From a bacterium (lineage in GTDB: Bacteria > Planctomycetota > UBA1135 > UBA2386), in contig JAUILN010000001.1 in NCBI GenBank assembly GCA_030432695.1, positions 248,001 to 312,000 of the forward strand: a stretch of DNA of 64,000 bases, read 5' to 3'. Within the stretch, counting starts at the first letter, position 1, and each line of letters starts with the position of its first letter. Under the pieces are notes generated by a model. The model searched no databases, had not been told where the DNA came from, and worked only from the letters and a program-made list of their open reading frames with translations. The position numbers were made by a program, and so were the translations under genes. This document shows positions 17,958 through 26,396 of this stretch, one piece after another.

Positions 17958-18725
17958 CTACCGCTCGCCGACGGCGGCTGCCGGGGAACTCGGTGAATTC
18001 CCCCGCAAGATGCCGCCGAAGCGCTTGCGGGTGATCGCCTTGAACATCATCCAGGCGGTGCGGGCCTGGCGGCCGAACGAGTCGGAGTGCTTGGACTCAC
18101 CGCCGGCGCGCGGACGGTAGGTCAACGGAATCTCGATGGTGCGCCGCTTCTCCAGCAGCGCCGCACACATCATCTCCGGTGAGAACGCCGGGCCGGTCGA
18201 CTTGATCCGGTCACGGATCGCGAGCCACGTGTCGCGGGTCAGCGCGCGAAAGGTGCAGCCCACGTCGGTGAAGCGCGGCTCCATGGGCCGCATCCACATC
18301 AGCTGGATGTACTTGGCCATGAACACGTTCCCCCAGCGCAGGAGGAACCGCATGTTGGCGCCCTGCTCGAGCATCTGCCGGGTGGTCCGCGTGCCCATCA
18401 CCATCGCCGCGTCCTCGAGGTAGATCAGCAGCTTTTCGACGTCGCGCGCTGCGAACGAGCCGTCGGCCTCGGTCAGCACCAGCAGGTCGCCGCGCGCCTC
18501 GTCCATGCCGCGTCGCAGCGCCGCGCCGTAGCCCGGTCGGCTCTCCTGGACGACCCGCGCGCCGGCCGCCGTGGCGATCTCGGCGGTGCGGTCGGAGCAG
18601 TTGTTGTCGACCACGACGATCTCGTCGAGGTGGGGCACGGTCCGGAACTCCGACACCACGTCCCCGATGGTTTCCTCTTCGTTGTAGGCCGGGATCACCA
18701 GCGAGACGGTGCGGTCGCGGTACAT
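17958..18725 (-). CDS. Glycosyltransferase family 2 (dolichol-phosphate-mannose-synthase-like)
   Basis: A 255-residue GT-A fold enzyme without multi-span membrane helices. Motifs: SLVIPAYNEEETIGDVV, IVVVDNNCSDRTAEI, RPGYGAALRRGMDEARGD and the metal-binding region VLTEADGSF. The C-terminus includes EIPLTYRPRAGGESKHSDSF, as in DPM1-like enzymes that move a sugar to a polyprenyl phosphate. It heads the minus-strand cluster with the FAD oxidoreductase 225 nt downstream. The minus-strand TATCCT box ends 12 nt before its ATG. Confidence 0.85.
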   Translation of the reverse strand: MYRDRTVSLVIPAYNEEETIGDVVSEFRTVPHLDEIVVVDNNCSDRTAEIATAAGARVVQESRPGYGAALRRGMDEARGDLLVLTEADGSFAARDVEKLLIYLEDAAMVMGTRTTRQMLEQGANMRFLLRWGNVFMAKYIQLMWMRPMEPRFTDVGCTFRALTRDTWLAIRDRIKSTGPAFSPEMMCAALLEKRRTIEIPLTYRPRAGGESKHSDSFGRQARTAWMMFKAITRKRFGGILRGNSPSSPAAAVGER

Positions 18726-18737
18726 GGCAGGGTGGGG

Positions 18738-18769
18738 AGGATAGCGCGTGCTCCTCGTGGCGCTATCCT
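18738..18769. promoter_or_regulatory. Palindromic divergent promoter between GT2 and SGNH-like genes
   Basis: AGGATAGCGC (18738-18747) and GCGCTATCCT (18760-18769) form a perfect 10-bp inverted repeat around a 12-nt spacer. Each arm is also a TATCCT box pointing outward: the plus arm ends 7 nt before the ATG at 18777 and the minus arm 12 nt before the ATG at 18725. Both transcripts would have almost no leader. A dimeric regulator could also bind here. Confidence 0.55.
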
Positions 18770-18776
18770 GCCTCGC

Positions 18777-19748
18777 ATGCTCACAGGTCAGGAAGTCGGT
18801 GCGGCCGGCAGCACGGGACGGTCCGGGATCCGCGCGACGGGTGCGATGGTCCTGGCGGTGTGGCTGGCCCTCTCCGGTTTCGGCGTCCGCGCGCAGGAAG
18901 CTGGAGGCGACGGCACGCCCGGGTCGGAGACTCGGACGCCGGTGGTCGCGGTCCTCGGTGCCAGCGTCAGTGCGGGATTCGTCGATCCTCGGCCGCGGCC
19001 CGACGGCGAGCGCAACGAGGGCATCCGGATCCGCGAACTGCTGCCGGCGCTCTGGCCCGACCGGGAGATCCGCATCGTCGATCAGAGCGAGATGGCGACC
19101 TTCACCAACCCGGTCGCGATCCAGGAGGTCCGGGTCGAGCGGGTGCTCGACGAGTCGCCCGACCTGGTGGTCGCCATCGACTTCCCGTTCTGGTTCGGTT
19201 ACGGCCGCCACCGCAACCTCGAGTCCCGCCTCCAGCAGCAGGCCGAGGCCTTCGCGATGCTGGAGAGCTTCGAGGTGCCGTGTTTCGCCGGCGACTACCC
19301 GGACATGAGCAGTGCCGACCCGGGGATGCTGCCGGCGTCGATGATCCCCGACCGCGACGGCATCGCGGCGCTCAACCGCGGCTTCGCGAGCTGGGTCGAA
19401 GGTGCCGAGCACGTGCATCCGGTGGCGCTGGCGGCGTTCGTCGCCCAGGCCCGCGAGCAGGGCCTCGACGTTCGCTACGGCGACCAGGATCTGCACCTGA
19501 CCACCGAGCACCTGATGCAGGCCGACCGTCTGCACGCCTCGCCGCTCGGTGCGGCGGTGCTGGTGTTCAAGCTCGGCGAGCGGATGCGCGAGGTGCTGCC
19601 CGAGGAGCACCCGCTGCGGCCGCCGGTGCCCGACCTGCGGCGGTTGGTGCGCGCCGCCGACGTGGAGTGGCAGGTCGACGAGATCCTGGAGGCGAAGCGG
19701 GAGACCCCGAAGCCGGACTCGGCCGGGAAGCGGAAGAAGGCCGGCTGA
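18777..19748 (+). CDS. Exported SGNH/GDSL-like protein
   Basis: A 323-residue protein with a hydrophobic segment at about 24-40 (AMVLAVWLALSGFGVRAQ, probable signal peptide). VVAVLGASVSAGFVDP resembles SGNH block I, with the candidate nucleophile Ser in GASVS. DLVVAIDFPFWFGYG lies where block III would be, and a late ADRLHASPLGAAVL could supply the His, although the usual DxxH spacing is loose. Possible esterase or acyl-modifying enzyme, but it may be non-catalytic. The start at 18777 agrees with the TATCCT box 7 nt upstream. Confidence 0.6.
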   Translation: MLTGQEVGAAGSTGRSGIRATGAMVLAVWLALSGFGVRAQEAGGDGTPGSETRTPVVAVLGASVSAGFVDPRPRPDGERNEGIRIRELLPALWPDREIRIVDQSEMATFTNPVAIQEVRVERVLDESPDLVVAIDFPFWFGYGRHRNLESRLQQQAEAFAMLESFEVPCFAGDYPDMSSADPGMLPASMIPDRDGIAALNRGFASWVEGAEHVHPVALAAFVAQAREQGLDVRYGDQDLHLTTEHLMQADRLHASPLGAAVLVFKLGERMREVLPEEHPLRPPVPDLRRLVRAADVEWQVDEILEAKRETPKPDSAGKRKKAG

Positions 19749-19763
19749 GTCGATCCGGCCGGC

Positions 19764-20444
19764 TCAGCGGTGATTGTCCCAGCCCCGATCGCCGCGCTCG
19801 CCGTTCTGCCAGATGTCGTCGTCCTCGTGCTGGAAGGCCACTCGCTGGCCGTTCACGTCGATGCGGTGCCAGCTCAGCGACTGCGGGTCGAACCGGTAGG
19901 TGCACCAGGTCTCGACCACCTTCGCAGCGGCGTCGGGGCCGAGCGACTCCAGCAGCGCGACGCGGCGCTTCTCGGTCGCCGCGTTGAAGGCCTGCATCAC
20001 CGCGGGCTTGTCGCGGTCGGGCGTGGTCTCGAGCTGGTCGAAGAAGTTGTCGTCCTCGACGAGCTTGTCGGTGACCCAGCGGGCGACGAACGCCGCGCGG
20101 GCATCGTCGCGCGGCCAGCCCAGGCGGCTGGTGACGTAGGCGTTCGGCAGGCAGTTGCGTGGCTCCGCCGGCTCCGGTTCGTCGGCGTCACCGGACGTCG
20201 CGATGCCGGGAGTCGATGCCGTGGCGTCGCTCGGCGAGGAGGAGAATGCCTCGGTGGTCGATCCTCCGGCGTCCACGTCGCCCGGGTCCGCGGCACGGGC
20301 GGGACCCTCTCGTGCGGCCTCGGCCTCGTCGGCGGTCCCTGAACTCCCAGGGTTCGTGGGAGCCGACGTCTCGGGTGCGAGCAGGAACCAGCCGGCCGCG
20401 GCGAGGGCCACGGCGGCAACGATCAGCAAGAGGGGGGTGCGCAT
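19764..20444 (-). CDS. Hypothetical protein with N-terminal membrane anchor
   Basis: Not recognised. The 226 residues have a single hydrophobic N-terminal segment (LLLIVAAVALAAAGWFLL), a Ser/Thr/Ala/Glu-rich linker of about 75 residues, then a compact charged domain (about 95-215) containing LGWPRDDARAAFVARW and ETWCTYRFDPQSLSW. Probably tethered to the inner membrane with the domain outside the cytoplasm. Downstream of, and on the same strand as, another exported protein (66-nt gap). Convergent with the SGNH-like gene, with 15 nt between stops. Confidence 0.7.
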   Translation of the reverse strand: MRTPLLLIVAAVALAAAGWFLLAPETSAPTNPGSSGTADEAEAAREGPARAADPGDVDAGGSTTEAFSSSPSDATASTPGIATSGDADEPEPAEPRNCLPNAYVTSRLGWPRDDARAAFVARWVTDKLVEDDNFFDQLETTPDRDKPAVMQAFNAATEKRRVALLESLGPDAAAKVVETWCTYRFDPQSLSWHRIDVNGQRVAFQHEDDDIWQNGERGDRGWDNHR

Positions 20445-20510
20445 CGGCGTGCAGTGGGTGGGTTGGACCGAGCAGTGAAGCGCACCAGGTTCAAGCGGAT
20501 GTGAACCTGC

Positions 20511-21986
20511 TCACCGCGCCGGGCCCGAAGGTCCCTCCACCCGCCGCTGCAGGTCGGGACGGCCTACCACGCCGATCCGGTCCACGGCGATCACGCTGCC
20601 GATGGCCGGGTAGACCGTCAGCGTGCCGCTCGGCTCGTGGTCGGTGCGGAACACCGCGTGGCCATCGACGAACAGCACCGTCTCGCTCCCCAGCCGCCGG
20701 ATCCGCAGATCCTGCAGGCGGCCGGGCTCCAGCCACGGGCCGGCCACCCGGTGCTCGTCGTCGCCGAGCCACACCACGTTGGCCGGCTCCTGCTCCCAGT
20801 TGTAGAGCACGTTCAGCTCGCCGAGCGCGACCCGGAAGTTGAGGCCCGCCCGGCTGACGACCCGGCCGCGGATCGACACCGCAGCGACCCTGCTCCAGGC
20901 GGTGCGAAGCGTGGCGGTGGCACGGGTCCAGCGGTTGACGCCGTGCAGGGCACCGTCCTCCAGCCACCATTCGGAGTGCTCGCCCTCGTCGACGAAGACC
21001 ATCCGCGCCTGGTCGGCGGGGGTGTCGAACTCCACATGTCCGAGCGGGTCGTCGTCGCTCAGCGCGTCCTCGATCGTGTCGAGCATCTGCAGCACGCGCT
21101 CGCGGTGCTCGTCTTCGAGCTGCGACCAGCAGCCCGCGGCCGCGTGGTGCGCGCGCTCGAGTAGGTGGCGGCGGGGGAGTTGGTCGGTCTGGCGGCGGGC
21201 GGCCCGCAACAGGCGGGCGGCGCGGGTCAGGCCGTCGAGACCGTCGGCGTTCGAGGTCGTGGTGTCGGTGGCGAGGTCGGCGTCTGGGAGCGCGGAGCCG
21301 CGCCAGGTGTCGAGCGGCGGGCTCCAGTCGTCGAGGTAGAGGGCGCGGAAGCGCTGGGAACCGGCGGAGTCGTCGGCCGCGAGCGCGTCGTGGTGGACCG
21401 CCGCCTGCCGCAGGCCGAGCTGCCGCTGCGCGAACCAGTTGGTCATAGCCGGATCGGCGAACGCCGGCAGGCACTCGGCTGCGACAGCGAGGGCGGCGTC
21501 GACTCGCTCGGCGCACGGGTCACCGGACCTCAGGACGTGCTCGGCGATTCGCAGAGCCAGGACCAGGGTGGTCTCGGGAGTGACTCCGGGGGACCGACGG
21601 GCTTCGTCGAGCAGCAGCAGGCGCTCGGCGTGCGGGTCGAGGTCGAAGGCCTCGAGCGCCGCGCCCGCGAGCTGCCAGGCGCGGTCGACGTCGCCACGCG
21701 CCAGCGCCGCATTGCGGCAGGCGCGGAGCAGCACCAGGTGCAGTGCGGGGTCACCCGCCTCGCCGGCGGCCCGGGCGTGGTTCTCGAGCTGGACCAAGCG
21801 ATCGACGCTCGACGGCGTCGCCAGCACCACCGCGAGTTGCTGCGAGGCGCGGACCCCGGCATCCCGCAGCGCTTCGGCGTCGGGAGCGGGCTGGGATTGA
21901 GCTGCAGCGGAGACCGCCAGCAGAACCGCCGCCAGGCCCGCACACAGGACGGGTTGCGTGGGCCGCAGACCGGGGGAAGCGCTCAT
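20511..21986 (-). CDS. Exported protein of unknown function
   Basis: A 491-residue protein with a signal peptide (LCAGLAAVLLAVSAAAQ). Residues about 25-270 are helical and Ala/Leu/Arg-rich, resembling TPR-type repeats (ARGDVDRAWQLAGAALEAF). The last 150 residues look like a beta-sandwich of the LamG/DUF1080 kind (WWLEDGALHG, NFRVALGELNVLYNW, VLFVDGHAVFRTDHEPSG), which suggests carbohydrate or ligand binding. The ATG at 21986 is preceded by TAGACT (minus, 21999-21994) with 7 nt between, supporting a leaderless start. Confidence 0.7.
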   Translation of the reverse strand: MSASPGLRPTQPVLCAGLAAVLLAVSAAAQSQPAPDAEALRDAGVRASQQLAVVLATPSSVDRLVQLENHARAAGEAGDPALHLVLLRACRNAALARGDVDRAWQLAGAALEAFDLDPHAERLLLLDEARRSPGVTPETTLVLALRIAEHVLRSGDPCAERVDAALAVAAECLPAFADPAMTNWFAQRQLGLRQAAVHHDALAADDSAGSQRFRALYLDDWSPPLDTWRGSALPDADLATDTTTSNADGLDGLTRAARLLRAARRQTDQLPRRHLLERAHHAAAGCWSQLEDEHRERVLQMLDTIEDALSDDDPLGHVEFDTPADQARMVFVDEGEHSEWWLEDGALHGVNRWTRATATLRTAWSRVAAVSIRGRVVSRAGLNFRVALGELNVLYNWEQEPANVVWLGDDEHRVAGPWLEPGRLQDLRIRRLGSETVLFVDGHAVFRTDHEPSGTLTVYPAIGSVIAVDRIGVVGRPDLQRRVEGPSGPAR

Positions 21987-21993
21987 CGACCCG

Positions 21994-21999
21994 AGTCTA
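21994..21999 (-). promoter_or_regulatory. -10-like box TAGACT, 7 nt before ATG
   Basis: TAGACT read on the minus strand, followed by CGGGTCG and then the ATG at 21986. The same hexamer precedes the MoaD-MoaE gene. The spacing predicts transcription starting at or next to the start codon. Confidence 0.5.
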
Positions 22000-22031
22000 T
22001 TCCGGCGGCTGCCCCGGTGACCGGGTCGGGT

Positions 22032-22092
22032 CGAAAGGGTGAACAGCTCGACCCTGAACAGATTCGACGCTGCCCCACCGTTCACCCTTTCG
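22032..22092. repeat. Stem-loop repeat, copy A (expanded loop)
   Basis: Perfect 13-bp arms CGAAAGGGTGAAC (22032-22044) and GTTCACCCTTTCG (22080-22092). The 35-nt loop contains a partial internal duplication (TGAACAGCTCGACCC then TGAACAGATTCGACGC). It lies just downstream of the first lamin-tail gene (stop at 22108, minus). Related copies are at 37961-38000 and 56641-56680. May act as a terminator. Confidence 0.75.
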
Positions 22093-22107
22093 GGTGCGTC
22101 CCCCGCG

Positions 22108-23823
22108 TCAGTTGGCGATCGTCACGCCGACCGCGTTGGAAGTCGCGATCTGCAGCGGGTTCGACAGCGCGAAGTCCGCGGTGACGAACTGGAACTCGAG
22201 CGGTGCTCCGGCCAGGTCCCGGCTGCTCGGGATCGGCAGCGGGATGCGGGCGTCGCCGTTGGCGTCGCTGACCACCAGCGCGGTGTACGGCGCTTCGATG
22301 TAGACCAGCGAGCCGGTCGGAGCACCCAACACCGCGAGGTCGATCGGGCTCGCCGCCAGGTCGTTGCCGAACAGCAGCACCCCCGGAGCGTTGGCGCCGA
22401 GCGTGTCGCCGAGCACGGCGAAGCGGCTGCTGCCGACGTACGGCAGGCTGTTCACCGACGCGCCCGGCACGCCGGTGGAGTGCATCGACCCGGTCCCGGT
22501 GATCCGGACGTCGCCGGCAGTCGGCAGCACCGTCAGGTGGTCGATGGTCAACGGGCGCCAGTCTGCGGTGTTCTGCAGCAGCTCGCGGTACGCCATATAG
22601 ACGCCGCCAGCACGGACGTGGCTGGTGACCGCGGAGAAGTGCGTGCCGTCGTCCCGCCGGTAGCGACCGCCGAAGTCGGCCTCGATCCGGTCGTCGGCGA
22701 CGCGGATCTTGAGGCGCTGCCAGCCGTCGTTGACGCCGGCCTGGATCGGCACGGTGCCGAGCACCACGAAGTCGTCGCCGCCGTTGCCCCAGTCGACCAG
22801 CCACAGCGTGTCGTACTGCGAGGTGCGCTGGTAGACCCAGGCGATGCCGGTCAGGCCGGTCTTGAAGTCCCCGGGGTTGGTCCCGGTGGCGGTATGGAAC
22901 GCCGGATCGACGATCGGGTGGTCGCCATACGCATCGCAGGTGCCCCGCACGCCGATGCTCCAGGACTCCGCGTCGGTCGACGCGTTGTAGGGGCGGGTGT
23001 CGAAGTAGGCATAGACCTCGAGGATCACGTCGCGTACCGGCTCGGTGATCAGCATGTTGGTCGTTCCACCGCCCGACTGGTCGAAGTGGATCGACGCATT
23101 GCCGCCCTGCGGCGAGGGCTGGATCGAGCGGGGATTCGGCGGCAGCACGCTCAGCGGATCGACGTAGCGCGCCGGGGCGAAGCTGGCGCCGAAGTCGGTG
23201 ATCGGCGCGTTCAGGGGGCCCGCGTCGAAGAAGTTCACGTAGGGCAACGAATCACGCACCGCATTGCTGCGGCCGGGCGACCACGGCAGATAGAGGAAGT
23301 CGGCACCATTGTCGTCGGTGTCGAGTCCATCGGTCATGCGCTGCAGGGACGCCTCGTGGCCGTCGACCGCGAGATACCGTCCAGGGCAGCCGTCGCCTTC
23401 CAGGCCGGCAGGACTCCAGGTCGAGCCGAAGGTCGCGTAGTCCACCCGGTCGATGCGGTTGCCCTGGGCGTCGCGCAGCTCGATGGCGTCGTGCGGTCCG
23501 TTCTCGAACAGGTCGTTGCTGGTGCCGGTGCCCGGGTCGATCAATGTCTGGTCGACGAGCGGCAGCGTGTTCGCGCCCAGCACGAAGAACTCTCCGGGCT
23601 GCAGCGCCGTGCTCCGGCGGATCGTGAAGGCGAGATGCGTGCCTCCCTGGTCGAGGCCGACGAGCTGCCAGCCGTCGATGTCGACGGCGGCGGAGGCCGC
23701 ATTGTAGATTTCGACGAACTCGTGGTCGTCGGTGGCGGTGTCGGCGTAGCTGATCTCGTTGATCACGACGCCTGCGGGTCCCTGGGGGACCGCGAGGCTG
23801 GCGGCGAAGACGAAGGCGAGCAT
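22108..23823 (-). CDS. Exported lamin-tail-domain protein, paralogue 1
   Basis: A 571-residue secreted protein. Signal peptide (MLAFVFAASLAVPQ), then at once a lamin-tail domain: GVVINEISYADTATDDHEFVEIYN, DIDGWQL, PGEFFVLG and DAIELRDAQGNRIDRVDY. A middle beta-rich region (about 190-430) carries SWSIGVRGT, WVYQRTSQYDTLWLVDW and GWQRLKIRVADDRIEADFGG. The C-terminal region (about 440-571) runs from GSMHSTGVPGASVNSLPYVG to ATSNAVGVTIAN. Lamin-tail domains occur on cell-surface proteins and nucleases; no nuclease motif is seen here. Same length as and clearly homologous to the neighbouring protein at 24042-25757. Confidence 0.8.
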   Translation of the reverse strand: MLAFVFAASLAVPQGPAGVVINEISYADTATDDHEFVEIYNAASAAVDIDGWQLVGLDQGGTHLAFTIRRSTALQPGEFFVLGANTLPLVDQTLIDPGTGTSNDLFENGPHDAIELRDAQGNRIDRVDYATFGSTWSPAGLEGDGCPGRYLAVDGHEASLQRMTDGLDTDDNGADFLYLPWSPGRSNAVRDSLPYVNFFDAGPLNAPITDFGASFAPARYVDPLSVLPPNPRSIQPSPQGGNASIHFDQSGGGTTNMLITEPVRDVILEVYAYFDTRPYNASTDAESWSIGVRGTCDAYGDHPIVDPAFHTATGTNPGDFKTGLTGIAWVYQRTSQYDTLWLVDWGNGGDDFVVLGTVPIQAGVNDGWQRLKIRVADDRIEADFGGRYRRDDGTHFSAVTSHVRAGGVYMAYRELLQNTADWRPLTIDHLTVLPTAGDVRITGTGSMHSTGVPGASVNSLPYVGSSRFAVLGDTLGANAPGVLLFGNDLAASPIDLAVLGAPTGSLVYIEAPYTALVVSDANGDARIPLPIPSSRDLAGAPLEFQFVTADFALSNPLQIATSNAVGVTIAN

Positions 23824-24041
23824 GGGTGCTCCGGTTGGTGGAATCGCGTGGCCGCGGTTCTTCCACACCGTGCATCGCCTCGCGGGCACGAGGGTCCACG
23901 GCGCGCGGCAGCCGCAGGGTTGCACCTCGCATGCCGGCGCGCCGCTCTGGAGTCCTTCGATGCGATCGACGCCGCGAGCCGCCGTCGGGCGGGGCTCGTC
24001 GGGCGTCGAGATGCCTCACGCCGTGCGCGGGGCGGGCGGCC

Positions 24042-25757
24042 TCAGTTCGCGATGGTCACGCCGACCGCGTTCGAGGTCGCGACCTGGATCGAGTTCGGCA
24101 GCGCGAGGTCGACGGTGAGGAACTGGAACTCCAGGCCGACGCCGGCCACGTTGCCCATGTTCGGGATGGGCAGGGGGACGCTCACGTTGCCGCTTGCGCT
24201 GCCGACCACCGGTGCCGCGCCGATCTGCGACACGTAGACCAGGCTGCCCGCGGGGGCGCCGAGTGCGCCGAGGTCGAACGGGGTCGGAAGCAGGCCGGTG
24301 CCGAACAGCATTACGCCGGGCGACGACGGGACCATCGAACTCGCTTCGACCCGGAAGCCGTTGCTACCCACGTACGGCAAGCTGTTCACCGTGGCGCTCG
24401 GCGTGCCACTGGTGTGCATCGAGCCGGTGCCGGTGGTGCGGACCTCGCCGAGGCCAGGGAACACGGTGAGGTAGTCGAGGGTGATCGGCCGCCACTCGGA
24501 GTTGGTGACCAGGAACTCCCGGTAGCCGACGTAGATGCCACCGGCCGAGACGGTGCCAGTCACGCCCGAGAAGTGGGTGCCGTCGTCCTGGCCGTAAGTG
24601 CCTCCGAAGTCGGCCTCGATCCGGTCACCGATCGCGCGGATCTTCAGGCGCTGCCAGCCGTCGTTGACCCCGGCCTGGATCTGCACGGTGCCGAGCACGG
24701 TGAAGTCGGTGCCGCCGTTGTTCCAGTCGACCAGCCACAGCGTGTTGTATTGCTGGGTGCGCTGGTAGACCCACGCAATGCCGGTCAGGCCGGTCTGGAA
24801 GATGCTGGTGTTGGTGCCGGTGATCGTGCCGAACGCCGGGTCGATGAAGGGGTGGTGCGCGTAGGCGTCATTGGTGCCGCGCACGCCGATGCTCCAGCTC
24901 TCCCCATCGGTCGTGGTGGTGGTCATCGCCGTCTCGAAGTAGGCGTAGACCTCGAGGATCACGTCCTGGATCGGCTCGGTGAGAAGCATGTTGGTGTTGC
25001 CGCCACCGGTCGGGTCGTAGTAGATCGACGCGTTGCCACCCTGCGGAGACGGCGGGATCGGCAGCGGGTTCGGCGCCTGCACCGTCTGCGGGTCGATGAT
25101 CTTGGCCTCGACGAAGCTCGCCCCGAAGTCGGTGATCGGCGTATCGGGAGCACCGGTGTCGAAGAAGTTGATGTAGGGCAGCAGGTTCGGGCGCCGATTG
25201 GTCGTGCCTGGCGTCCACGGCATGTAGCGGAAGTCCGCACCGTTGTCGTCGGTGTCGAACCCGTCGATGTTGCGCTGCATGCTGCACTCGCGGCCGCTGA
25301 CCGCGACGTAGCCGCCGGGACAGCCGTCGCCCTCCATGTTGGTGGGCAGCCAGCCCGACGCGTAGGTCTCGTAGTCGACGCGGTCGATCTTCGCACCGCT
25401 GGCGTCACGCAGCTCGATCGAGTCGTGCGGACCGTTCTGGAACAGGTCCTGACCGACGCCGGTGTTCGGGTCGACGATCGACTGGCCGACGTTCGGGACC
25501 AGCGCGGCACCGACCACGAAGAACGCGCCGGGCTGGATCACCGTGCCATTGGCGATCGTGAAGACGAGGTCGGGACCGTTCTGGTCCTCGCAGGCGAGCG
25601 TCCAACCGCTCATGTCGACGGCATTGGTCGAGCCGTTGTAGAGCTCGACGTATTCCATGTCGTCGGTGCTGGAATCGTCGTAGCTGAATTCGTTGATGAC
25701 GACGCCATTGGGGCTCTGGGGGAGAGCGAGCGTCGCGAGCAGGGCGATTTCGATCAT
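24042..25757 (-). CDS. Exported lamin-tail-domain protein, paralogue 2
   Basis: 571 residues, the same length and domain order as paralogue 1: signal peptide (IEIALLATLALPQ), lamin tail (GVVINEFSYDDSSTDDMEYVELYN, DMSGWTL, GAFFVVG), middle region (SWSIGVRGTNDAY, WVYQRTQQYNTLWLVDW, GWQRLKIRAIGDRIEADFGG), and C-terminal GSMHTSGTPSATVNSLPYVG to ATSNAVGVTIAN. The pair is an old tandem duplication with many substitutions but almost no length change. Probably surface-located; function unknown. A TATCCT box on the minus strand at 25826-25821 lies 63 nt upstream. Confidence 0.8.
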   Translation of the reverse strand: MIEIALLATLALPQSPNGVVINEFSYDDSSTDDMEYVELYNGSTNAVDMSGWTLACEDQNGPDLVFTIANGTVIQPGAFFVVGAALVPNVGQSIVDPNTGVGQDLFQNGPHDSIELRDASGAKIDRVDYETYASGWLPTNMEGDGCPGGYVAVSGRECSMQRNIDGFDTDDNGADFRYMPWTPGTTNRRPNLLPYINFFDTGAPDTPITDFGASFVEAKIIDPQTVQAPNPLPIPPSPQGGNASIYYDPTGGGNTNMLLTEPIQDVILEVYAYFETAMTTTTTDGESWSIGVRGTNDAYAHHPFIDPAFGTITGTNTSIFQTGLTGIAWVYQRTQQYNTLWLVDWNNGGTDFTVLGTVQIQAGVNDGWQRLKIRAIGDRIEADFGGTYGQDDGTHFSGVTGTVSAGGIYVGYREFLVTNSEWRPITLDYLTVFPGLGEVRTTGTGSMHTSGTPSATVNSLPYVGSNGFRVEASSMVPSSPGVMLFGTGLLPTPFDLGALGAPAGSLVYVSQIGAAPVVGSASGNVSVPLPIPNMGNVAGVGLEFQFLTVDLALPNSIQVATSNAVGVTIAN

Positions 25758-26396
25758 GCGATGGGTCTTGGGGATGGAAAGGTGGGTCGCTCCGAGGTTG
25801 GAGTGGCCCGGGGGGGAGGCAGGATAGCGTCGCATGCGCCGGGGGCGCGGCCCGGATTCGGTTCGCACCCCGGCATCGTGGCGCGCCGGGATGGCGACTC
25901 GTCGTCCTGACGACTCCGCGGCCGGACCGTGCGCCGACATGGTGAGGCCGGTAGATTCGGTCGAGCGGTTGCCGTGCCGGAGAGCACGTCGCCGCTTCGC
26001 CCCGTTGACACGGTGCTGACGTGGTGGCACCGTGGCTCGGTCGCGTCGAGCGTGCCCTCGCTCCACGTCGCCGAGAAGGAGCCGTCTCGCGCCGGCTTGT
26101 GACCGCTTGTCGATGTCCCCGTCGCTGTGGGCGATACTCGTGTCGCCCAGCTCGCGAGGCTCCTGGTTTCGCATCGTCGTCTCGCCGTCCGTGCGGCTCG
26201 CGTCGCGGCCGCCCGGCAAGGGAGCCAGGGAGTGGCGGACGCGTGATGGACCAGGAGCGGTTCGAAGAGATCCGGGGGACGGAGGCGGTGCGGCGGTCGC
26301 AAGCGTCACTCGGCCGTCCGTGCGGGTCCGGGTCCACGAGGTCCTGGAGCGGCCGGCGTTCATGGCGCCCTTGGCGGTAACTGAGGACGAGCAACC
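25758..26396. other. 639-nt gap between divergent lamin-tail and Kelch genes
   Basis: No frame with convincing codon bias was found on either strand. It contains the lamin-tail promoter box (minus, 25826-25821), a TAGATT at 25952-25957 (plus), and a hairpin TGGGCGA/TCGCCCA (26128-26134 and 26143-26149). GAGGA about 13 nt before the ATG at 26397 may serve as the Kelch ribosome-binding site. Confidence 0.45.
25821..25826 (-). promoter_or_regulatory. -10-like box TATCCT upstream of lamin-tail paralogue 2
   Basis: On the minus strand the context is GACGCTATCCTGCCTC, nearly identical to CGCTATCCTGCCTC at the divergent promoter near 18764. It lies 63 nt upstream of the ATG at 25757, so this transcript would carry a leader of about 55 nt. 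Confidence 0.5.

Noticed and set aside
26021..26380. Small open frames (about 120 codons plus, 180 codons minus) in the lamin-tail/Kelch gap
   Set aside because: Arg/Ser/Pro-rich, overlapping on opposite strands, no bias or start signals.
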